Source: an uncultured Lachnospiraceae bacterium
Lineage (GTDB): Bacteria; Bacillota; Clostridia; Lachnospirales; Lachnospiraceae
NCBI GenBank assembly: GCA_949051815.1
Contig: CARQVR010000048.1
Location: forward strand, 1-24,786
Direction: 5' to 3'
DNA length: 24,786 nucleotides
Under the pieces are notes generated by a model. It was not told the origin of the DNA and ran no database searches. It saw nothing but the letters and a program-made list of their open reading frames with translations. The number at the start of each line of letters is the position of its first letter. The first letter of the stretch is position 1. A program made the translations under genes and the position numbers. Of the stretch, positions 18,950 to 24,786 are shown in pieces.

Positions 18950-21118
18950 GTGAAAAAGAAAACCATTGAGAAGATCCCTTTTCTGACACTGCCGGAAGCA
19001 CACAGGGACGAAGCCGTGAAATATGTGGCCGTGACGGAGATAAAGAAAATAGCGGAAGAACCGCACCTGTTCATAGAGGTATACAGGAAAGAAAACAGAA
19101 ACATTCCGGCAGTGCGGATCGTCCTCACCAACAGAGACTTCGCTAATTTTTTTCCGGCAGAAGGGATCTGGAACCGGAAAAGAATCATGGAAAACACATG
19201 GAACAGACGCGGGATGATCTGGCTGGATGAAGAGGACAGCAGGAGGAAGACGGACGGGGAGCTTACCGCGGAGAACATCCTGCATTCCGGGGCCGATCAG
19301 AAGAAAATCCGGCGTTTTATAAAAACGGCCGCGGCAGGGAACCACAGGGAATGGAAAGACGGTCCGTGGTGGGAGAATATAGACAACAGGGAGGAGGAAA
19401 TTGCCGGAGAAGAGTACAGCCTGCGGAACAGACGGAGACAGGAAAGACGGATGGCCGCCCTGAAAGAGAGACAGGAAAACACCGGAGAACTGCCGGAAGA
19501 GAGAATACTGGAATATGCCGACACGGTAATATTCCACGACAGACACGCCCTTTTTTACAGAAGACACGGGGCAAGGGTGACGGTTGCCTGTTCCGGATGC
19601 GGCGGCGTGACGGATGTGAGGTGGAAACCGGGGCAGTCCTTTGAGAGCCAGCATGAGAAGCGGATCGCAGAGCCGGTGGCGAACCATTACGGTATCTGTC
19701 CTCTGTGCGGGGAAACGGGGCTGTTTATTCCGCAGGGACACGCAGGAAGGATGAAAAGGGCAGCGGGATGCATTTTCCTCGGGCAGAAGTATAAAGAGAC
19801 GGGTTTTGTGCTCAGATACATTCAGGTTGAAAAAGAATGGAAGCTGAAAGAGTTCTGCCTGGAAAAAGACACAGTGATGACAGGGGCATATGAAGAGCTG
19901 TCCGGCACAGAGACTGCAAGGATCTGTTTTGAATCCGGGAAAAAGGTGCAGAAGGATTACCACAAGCATGATCCGTACAGTGGAAGGAATTTCTGGGATG
20001 ACTGCAACCTGAGCGGGTTATCGAATATCACCATAAAACCCGGGAAGATCATGCCGGAGACTTTTAAGGAAATGGAAGATACCTTCCTGCGCTACAGCGC
20101 ATTGAAAGAATACCAGGCAGAAGAAAAGGAAGATATCAATCCGGCGGATTATCTGGAAAGGTACATACAGACCCCGCAGATAGAAATGCTGGTAAAGCTG
20201 GGACTCACAGGGGTGGTAAGGGAGCTTGTGAAATGCCGTTACGGCATCGTGCGGGATGCGGACGCAAAAAGACCGGAATGCTTCCTTGGCATCCGGAAAG
20301 AACATGTAAAATATCTGATCAGGGAAAAAGGGAATACGGATATCCTGAAAGTCATGCAGATGGAAAAGCACATGGACCAGCACTGGACAGCCGCACAGAT
20401 CAGCGCGCTGGCAGAAACAAAAGCCATAGATAAGACCGGTACGGCGCTGGAGCATATGGGCGTACAGAAGTTTCTGAACCGGGTGGCCGGATATGCGGGA
20501 TATGAATACGGGACAGGGTGCAGCACGGCCGTATCAGGAATACAGAATACGGCGGGCCGTTATACGGACTATCTGAACATGCGTTCCGCACTGGGCTACG
20601 ATATGACAAACACCGTCGGCCTGTTCCCCCGGAATCTTTACGCGGCGCACGCGAAAATGGTGGAAGAGAGCAGCAGAAAGGAAGCGGATGCGCGCATCCG
20701 GGAAGCATCCGGCAGATATCCGCTGATCAGAAAACACTACAGGCGGTACCGGAAACAGTTTTACTTCGCGGACGGGGCGTTCCTGATCCGTCCGGCGAAA
20801 GATGCGGGAGAGATCATCATGGAGGGACGTCTCCTCCATCACTGCGTCGGAGGAGACGGCTATTTAAGCAGCCACAACGGGGGCAGGTCCGTCATCCTGT
20901 TTCTGCGCACCGTGGATGAGCCTGATACGCCATACATTACCGTGGAGATCAGTCCGGAAACAAAGGACATCAGACAGTGGTATGGCGCCCACGACAGAAA
21001 GCCGGACAGGGAGCGGGTACAGAGATGGCTGGATGCTTACGTGGTCCGGTTAAAATGCGGGCCGGAGGCAGCAGAACAGGCGGCAGTGGAGCAGACACTT
21101 ATAATGGCGGCAATGTAG
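18950..21118 (+). CDS. PcfJ-like protein
   Basis: 722 aa from GTG 18950, with GGGAGGTG upstream. Basic N-terminal third; a zinc-ribbon-like pair C214-x2-C217 and C250-x2-C253; a long helical middle; and a C-terminal PcfJ signature E-G-R-L-L-H-H-C-V-G at 625-634, then I-L-F-L-R and Y-I-T-V-E-I ... I-R-Q-W-Y-G. PcfJ proteins are common on conjugative plasmids and clostridial prophages; their molecular role is unknown. The His-Cys pair and following Gln/Gly look like conserved active or metal sites. It follows the PcfK-like gene by 5 bases, keeping the known pcfK-pcfJ order. Confidence 0.85.
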   Translation: MKKKTIEKIPFLTLPEAHRDEAVKYVAVTEIKKIAEEPHLFIEVYRKENRNIPAVRIVLTNRDFANFFPAEGIWNRKRIMENTWNRRGMIWLDEEDSRRKTDGELTAENILHSGADQKKIRRFIKTAAAGNHREWKDGPWWENIDNREEEIAGEEYSLRNRRRQERRMAALKERQENTGELPEERILEYADTVIFHDRHALFYRRHGARVTVACSGCGGVTDVRWKPGQSFESQHEKRIAEPVANHYGICPLCGETGLFIPQGHAGRMKRAAGCIFLGQKYKETGFVLRYIQVEKEWKLKEFCLEKDTVMTGAYEELSGTETARICFESGKKVQKDYHKHDPYSGRNFWDDCNLSGLSNITIKPGKIMPETFKEMEDTFLRYSALKEYQAEEKEDINPADYLERYIQTPQIEMLVKLGLTGVVRELVKCRYGIVRDADAKRPECFLGIRKEHVKYLIREKGNTDILKVMQMEKHMDQHWTAAQISALAETKAIDKTGTALEHMGVQKFLNRVAGYAGYEYGTGCSTAVSGIQNTAGRYTDYLNMRSALGYDMTNTVGLFPRNLYAAHAKMVEESSRKEADARIREASGRYPLIRKHYRRYRKQFYFADGAFLIRPAKDAGEIIMEGRLLHHCVGGDGYLSSHNGGRSVILFLRTVDEPDTPYITVEISPETKDIRQWYGAHDRKPDRERVQRWLDAYVVRLKCGPEAAEQAAVEQTLIMAAM

Positions 21119-21136
21119 GAAAGAAGGGAGCGGATT

Positions 21137-22573
21137 ATGGAAGAATACAGACAGATCACACTGGATGAATGGACACAGTGGAAGGAGGATATCCGCAGAA
21201 AGCTGGCGGAAACAGCGGAAAACTTTGTTTACATCGGTTACAGACTCAGGCAGATCCGTGATTCCGGCATGTATGACGGCGCGGAAGATATCTTCGGGTT
21301 TGCATGGAAGGAATACGGACTGGGAAAGAGCACTGTCTCCCGTTTCATTGCCATCAATGAGAAATACAGTGAGGGAGGCAATTCCCCTGCACTGAAAGAG
21401 GAGTTCAGAAACTTTTCCTCGTCCAAGCTGTCCGAAATGCTTACCCTGCCGGACAGTGAAATCAGACTCATCACGGAAAAGACGACGATCCGTGAAATAC
21501 GGGAGCTGAAAGCCTTTAACGGCCAGACCGCGCAGGAGACAGGGGAGCCGCAGGCGGAAGAAGCGGGGGAACCGGCGGAGGCAGCAGGCGGGGAGGAAAG
21601 AAGCCGCACGCCGTTAGAAAAGTGCCTGACTGACTTCTTTAAAGACAAAAAGAATATCCTGAACGGCGTCATGCGTTATCTGGAAGAGGAGCCGCCCGCA
21701 TACAGGGAGGCAGCAGAGCTGGTGGCGCCGTCCCAGACGTCCCACCGGAAAGGGATCGTATTTCTTTTCCTGTACGACTGGAATACCGGCGTGAAGTATA
21801 AGCTGATGACAGAGCCGGAGCCCGTTTCCATGAGCTGGGCGGCGTTTTTTGATATCGTTTCCGGCATCTTCGGCACATGTGAAAAAGAGGATGTGTGGGG
21901 TGATTTTTATAAAGAGCCGGAAGAGCAGAAAGAGGACAAGAGGGCAGGCACGGAAAAAGCCGTCCCTGCCGGATCAGATCAGGGGACAGAGCCTGTTGCG
22001 ACGTCGCAACAGAATGAGGAAAAGGAGCAGGCAGGCGGGCATGGCAGAACGCCGGAAAACGGGATCGGAGAGGCAGAAAACCGGAACAGACAGGAGGCAG
22101 CAGGCGGTGGGAACGAAGAGAGCAGTACGCAGGGAGAGACTGGCGCGGACAGTGGAGAGGCTGGGGAGTCTGCAGCTGGTCCTGAATCCGCAGACAAAGA
22201 AAATGGAGCCGGCAGCGGAGCAGGAGAGGACAGTGCTGGAGGTGGTGCAGACGGTGAAAGCAGTGCAGGAGAGCCGGATGCAGACACAGGCGCAGGGACG
22301 GGAGAAGATATAGCCACGGAGGCGGCAGGTGTGGAAGCAGCGCCGGAAAAGCCCGAAGAGAACCGGACGGAAAGGGCAGCAGGCGTGGATTTTACAAACA
22401 AAGAGGGGGTCACGCAGCACGCAGAGAAGCAGAAGGAGAAAATCCGCGAAAAACTGTGCCGCATGGAGTCATTATGCGGGTCAGGAGACTGGAATGGATT
22501 AATTGAAGAGGCAGGATACATTATTGCGATAGCAGAAAGCATCAGGAATATGGAGGAGATATTCAATAGCTGA
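21137..22573 (+). CDS. Phage DNA-binding-like protein with long acidic linker
   Basis: 478 aa. The N-terminal 100 residues resemble DUF3102/ParB-type phage proteins: a helix with F-V-Y-I-G-Y-R-L-R-Q-I-R-D-S-G, then F-G-F-A-W-K-E-Y-G-L-G-K-S-T-V-S-R-F-I with an HTH-like turn. A second globular part (about 155-255) is unrecognised. Residues about 260-420 are a Gly/Glu/Ala/Asp-rich low-complexity linker with Glu-heavy repeats, and the last 50 residues form a charged helix. A role in replication or partition control is plausible but not shown. AAGGGAG lies 8 bases before the ATG. Confidence 0.65.
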   Translation: MEEYRQITLDEWTQWKEDIRRKLAETAENFVYIGYRLRQIRDSGMYDGAEDIFGFAWKEYGLGKSTVSRFIAINEKYSEGGNSPALKEEFRNFSSSKLSEMLTLPDSEIRLITEKTTIREIRELKAFNGQTAQETGEPQAEEAGEPAEAAGGEERSRTPLEKCLTDFFKDKKNILNGVMRYLEEEPPAYREAAELVAPSQTSHRKGIVFLFLYDWNTGVKYKLMTEPEPVSMSWAAFFDIVSGIFGTCEKEDVWGDFYKEPEEQKEDKRAGTEKAVPAGSDQGTEPVATSQQNEEKEQAGGHGRTPENGIGEAENRNRQEAAGGGNEESSTQGETGADSGEAGESAAGPESADKENGAGSGAGEDSAGGGADGESSAGEPDADTGAGTGEDIATEAAGVEAAPEKPEENRTERAAGVDFTNKEGVTQHAEKQKEKIREKLCRMESLCGSGDWNGLIEEAGYIIAIAESIRNMEEIFNS

Positions 22574-22577
22574 GAAT

Positions 22578-22970
22578 ATGACAAAGAAACAGCTGGAGAA
22601 CAGTGAGATTCAGACAGGAGCCTGCCATTACTGCGGCCAGATTTATCAGTTTGAGACGGACGGCAGGGCGACGGAGGAGCAGCTGGATGCATGGGCGGCG
22701 GAGAAGTGTGACTGTATCGATGCCAGAATAGAGAGAGGAAAGAGAAAGAAAGCGGATCAGGCAAAGAAAAAGATAGAGGAGCTCTTTGGCGAAAACTTCC
22801 CGGACGAAAGGGAATTGCTGTACAAGGCCATAGATCTGATGGTGCAGGATAAGATTGTCAAAACTACAGTAAATATCGGAAACGGCACAAAGATGAGTGT
22901 AGGAATGAATGCGAAAGGCAGCATAAAAACGGAAATTACGCAGACAAAGAAAAGGAGCGCGGAAACGTAA
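22578..22970 (+). CDS. Cys-rich phage protein with possible zinc site
   Basis: 130 aa. C16-x2-C19 (C-H-Y-C-G) and C44-x-C46 could bind one zinc ion; a Lys-rich helix (about 52-70) and a beta-rich C-terminus (T-T-V-N-I-G-N-G-T-K-M-S-V-G) follow. No function can be named. It starts 4 bases after the previous stop and its TAA overlaps the next ATG by one base. Confidence 0.7.
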   Translation: MTKKQLENSEIQTGACHYCGQIYQFETDGRATEEQLDAWAAEKCDCIDARIERGKRKKADQAKKKIEELFGENFPDERELLYKAIDLMVQDKIVKTTVNIGNGTKMSVGMNAKGSIKTEITQTKKRSAET

Positions 22971-23365
22971 TGGGCAGGAAGATCAAAAGCATCATGCAGG
23001 ACAGGGAGGCAGGACAGTGTTACCTTTGCCGCCTCCTGCACGGGGATTACGGCATAAAGCCGGTCAGACAGGAACATCATGTCATGGGAGGCACAGCGAA
23101 CCGCAGACTCTCCGAAAGGTATGGTCTCAAGGTATGGCTCGATCCGGATCATCACCTCTACGGTCCGGAGGCGGTACATAAAAACGCGGAAGTAGCGGAA
23201 ATACTCCACAGGGAAGGGCAGCAGGCATTTGAAAAAGCATATCCGGATCTGGACTTCCGGAAGATTTTTGGAAAGAACTATCTGACAGAGAATGAGCAGG
23301 TACGAGATTGTGAACGGGGCGGGAGGAGTACGGGGAGGGATCAGGATGAGGGGAAACAGTATTGA
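22970..23365 (+). CDS. HNH-like phage nuclease-type protein
   Basis: 131 aa. C17-x2-C20 (C-Y-L-C), E-H-H-V at 35-38 and paired His61/His62 with V-H at 69-70 fit the small Cys-His HNH-type proteins of clostridial phages. Catalytic His would be H36 or H37. The tail is Arg/Gly-rich and less ordered. It starts by a TAATG overlap and its 3' end overlaps the next gene. Nuclease activity is inference from motif spacing. Confidence 0.7.
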   Translation: MGRKIKSIMQDREAGQCYLCRLLHGDYGIKPVRQEHHVMGGTANRRLSERYGLKVWLDPDHHLYGPEAVHKNAEVAEILHREGQQAFEKAYPDLDFRKIFGKNYLTENEQVRDCERGGRSTGRDQDEGKQY

Positions 23366-23627
23366 GCGCGGTAAAGAATCAGGAGAAGCGGACTTTTCCT
23401 GTTTTTCTACCTTCCGGAGTGAAGCCGGGGGAATAAGATACGGGAAATGTGTGGCGGATCATCATTGCAACGATTGTAATGTGTACAGCATGTTTTATGA
23501 AAAGGCGGAGGAATACCATCGCGCCGGAAATAACTGGGGAATGTCAGTAGCACTTGCAAAAAGGTTTTTCGGAATACCGACAGTCCCGGAATACGCTCCG
23601 GAAACATATCAGACCAGAGGAAATTAA
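23346..23627 (+). CDS. 93-aa Cys-containing phage protein
   Basis: ATG 23346 has GGGAGGG six bases upstream and lies within the 3' end of the HNH-like gene; an in-frame ATG at 23292 has no ribosome site. The protein has C-V-A-D-H-H-C-N-D-C, a possible metal site, then a helix and a P-x-V-P-E-Y-A-P tail. Not recognised. Confidence 0.6.
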   Translation: MRGNSIERGKESGEADFSCFSTFRSEAGGIRYGKCVADHHCNDCNVYSMFYEKAEEYHRAGNNWGMSVALAKRFFGIPTVPEYAPETYQTRGN

Positions 23628-23639
23628 GGAGAGTTTTTT

Positions 23640-24224
23640 ATGAAAGCTATTGTCAAATATCTGGGGAGTAAATGGTCGCTTGCAAAATGGGTTATCAGCT
23701 TTTTTCCGCATCATCATTCCTACCTGGAACCGTTTTTCGGTAGCGGAGCAGTTCTGTTCAATAAGCCGCGATCCAATATAGAGACGGTTAACGATCTGGA
23801 CGGGAATGTAGTCAATCTGTTCGAATGGATCCGGCGGGATCCGGAGAGACTGGCACACGAGATATATTACACAGCGTATGCAAGGCAGGTATATGAGGAT
23901 GCTTTTGCAACGGTACCGGAGGATAGCCTGCAGCAGGCTGTAAATTTTTATATGCGCCTCAACATGGGGCATGGATTCCGGACAAACGGAAATAAGGTGG
24001 GATGGAAGCATGACGTGCAGGGAAGGGAGAGGGCTTACGCATCGCAGGACTGGTGTCGTATTCCTGAAAAAATAATACAGGCAGCAGAGCGGCTTCGCGG
24101 CGTACAGATTGATAACCGGCCAGCAGCGGAGCTTATACCAAAATTTAATTCGAAAAAGAGAGAAATAATCTGGATGAATTATGATATGACGGTAAAGCAG
24201 ATGTCTTTTGAGGATTATATTTAA
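23640..24224 (+). CDS. Dam-type (D12 class) adenine methyltransferase, internally deleted
   Basis: 194 aa, against about 260-290 for the family. The start (K-Y-L-G-S-K at 6-11), AdoMet motif E-P-F-F-G-S-G-A-V-L-F near 30-40, N-D-L-D near 51, and the A-A-E-R-L-R-G-V-Q-I segment are intact. The text then jumps from A-E-L-I-P-K-F-N directly to K-K-R-E-I-I-W-M-N-Y, the normal C-terminal end. The part holding the catalytic D-P-P-Y and about 70-90 residues is absent with the frame kept. Methylation is therefore very unlikely. AAGGAGAG lies before the ATG. The gene is in the early operon and probably descended from a phage Dam enzyme. Confidence 0.85.
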   Translation: MKAIVKYLGSKWSLAKWVISFFPHHHSYLEPFFGSGAVLFNKPRSNIETVNDLDGNVVNLFEWIRRDPERLAHEIYYTAYARQVYEDAFATVPEDSLQQAVNFYMRLNMGHGFRTNGNKVGWKHDVQGRERAYASQDWCRIPEKIIQAAERLRGVQIDNRPAAELIPKFNSKKREIIWMNYDMTVKQMSFEDYI

Positions 24225-24242
24225 TGCGGAGGTAAAGAATAT

Positions 24243-24786
24243 ATGAAGAGATTAACAACAAACAAGTCTGTATCAGAAATGAACATGGTCGAACTGGCAC
24301 ATAATTCATGCTACGCGGAAGAAGGAAAGGCGAGATACAGGGATTATGAAACAGACATGGATGCGAGGGAACTGGCAAAGAAGCTGCTGGCCGGATATGC
24401 AGATATGCAGGAGGAATTTGCAGACGATGAAGAGTTTGATGAATATATGGAAAACTACATGGAGTACGGCATTGCTTATCTAAGAAATAAAAGCAGAAAC
24501 GGTATAAAAGTGCTTATTGCGTCGTTTTATACAAATTTATGGGCAATGGCCGATTTAAGAGAGCGGCTGAAAGAATATGAAGACATCGGTCTTACGCCGG
24601 AGCAGCTCAGGGAGATTGACAAGCTGTATGCGGAAAAGTGCAAAGAGCTTGCGGAGTCAGAAAAAAGGAGTTTCTCTGGGCTGGAAATGGTGAAGATATG
24701 GGAAAAACTGAAAAAACTTAAAGAATACCATGACTTAGAGGAACAAGGGAAACTGCTGAAACTGCCTTGTGCGGTGGGGGATACGG
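24243..24786 (+). CDS. Clostridial phage protein, truncated by the window edge
   Basis: 181 codons visible and open to the edge. GGAGG lies before the ATG. It begins M-K-R-L-T-T-N-K and has M-V-E-L-A-H-N-S-C-Y, then an acidic helix, L-R-E-R-L-K-E-Y-E-D-I-G-L-T-P-E-Q-L near 115, and L-P-C-A-V-G-D at the edge. These segments recur in clostridial prophage proteins of unknown role. The C-terminal part is outside the window. Confidence 0.75.
   Translation, partial: MKRLTTNKSVSEMNMVELAHNSCYAEEGKARYRDYETDMDARELAKKLLAGYADMQEEFADDEEFDEYMENYMEYGIAYLRNKSRNGIKVLIASFYTNLWAMADLRERLKEYEDIGLTPEQLREIDKLYAEKCKELAESEKRSFSGLEMVKIWEKLKKLKEYHDLEEQGKLLKLPCAVGDT

Larger units (their letters stand above)
11174..24786. 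mobile_element. Integrated temperate element, probably prophage (left part, incomplete)
   Basis: It begins at the interrupted M23 gene with a large serine recombinase, then a repressor/ImmA/Cro-like lysogeny module, then a long single-strand run of tightly packed small early genes including HNH, Dam-type, HUH/Rep-like, PcfK/PcfJ-like and Cys-rich proteins. Gene order and packing fit a clostridial prophage. No structural, packaging, lysis or conjugation genes are in view, so an integrative conjugative element is not excluded; PcfK/PcfJ are known from conjugative plasmids. The right end lies beyond the window. Confidence 0.85.

Noticed and set aside
18929..19969. 346-codon minus-strand frame
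   Set aside because: Antisense shadow of the PcfJ-like gene, with Phe/Pro/His-rich sequence and no domain.
21979..22764. 261-codon minus-strand Ser/Pro-rich frame
   Set aside because: Antisense of the acidic low-complexity linker, where skewed composition keeps frames open by chance.

Overview
The window looks like a chromosome segment of a Firmicutes gut commensal, most likely a Lachnospiraceae-type clostridium. The evidence is strong AGGAGG-type ribosome binding sites, roughly balanced base composition, and a host gene set typical of that group: YitT-family protein, MATE exporter, NlpC/P60 endopeptidase with SH3 domains, long-form HPF, a DUF1576 membrane protein, and a clostridial M23 peptidase. 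About the first 11.17 kb is host chromosome. The rest is the left part of an integrated temperate element, probably a prophage, that runs off the right edge.

Host part. Positions 1-1200 are a decaying accessory patch. They hold two 39-base tandem repeats and a terminator followed by the first 58 codons of a ToxN/AbiQ-like endoribonuclease, which is the layout of a type III toxin-antitoxin locus with a truncated toxin. An OmpR/PhoB-type response-regulator pseudogene follows. Then come tRNA-Ala(CGC) and tRNA-Val(CAC), the yitT-like/MATE pair, and a convergent spacer with 110-bp tandem repeats. A minus-strand short-chain dehydrogenase, trxB, a secreted NlpC/P60 protein, a spacer with five DnaA-box-like 9-mers, and hpf come next. 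The host part ends with a minus-strand pair (DUF1576 protein and a small unknown protein) and an M23 metallopeptidase gene cut short at 11173.

Element part. The junction lies inside the M23 domain. Just inside it a minus-strand large serine recombinase ends, as expected for the integrase next to its attachment site. The lysogeny module follows: a 56-aa protein, an ImmA/IrrE-type metallopeptidase and an XRE repressor on the minus strand, divergent from a Cro-like regulator on the plus strand. Four copies of a TTGCACAGTGCAA-type palindrome sit on the two divergent promoters and at the end of the cro-like gene. This gives a lambda-like switch with an ICEBs1-like (ImmR/ImmA) inducer. A minus-strand SWIM zinc-finger gene has its own promoter and a 10-bp inverted repeat.

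The plus-strand early operon then runs to the end. It holds small unknown proteins, an HUH/Rep-like protein paired with an RNase H-fold protein, and a double-HTH protein directly before a PcfK-like protein of the AcrIIA9 (Cas9 inhibitor) family. A PcfJ-like protein, a long acidic-linker protein, a Cys-rich protein, an HNH-like protein, a Dam-type methyltransferase lacking its DPPY motif, and a partial phage protein at the edge complete it.

The points most worth following are the truncated type III toxin-antitoxin locus, the HTH plus AcrIIA9-like pair, the operator set of the switch, insertion into a cell-wall peptidase gene, the deleted methyltransferase, and a dispersed double-hairpin repeat family. 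All family names were assigned by eye from motifs; no searches were run.
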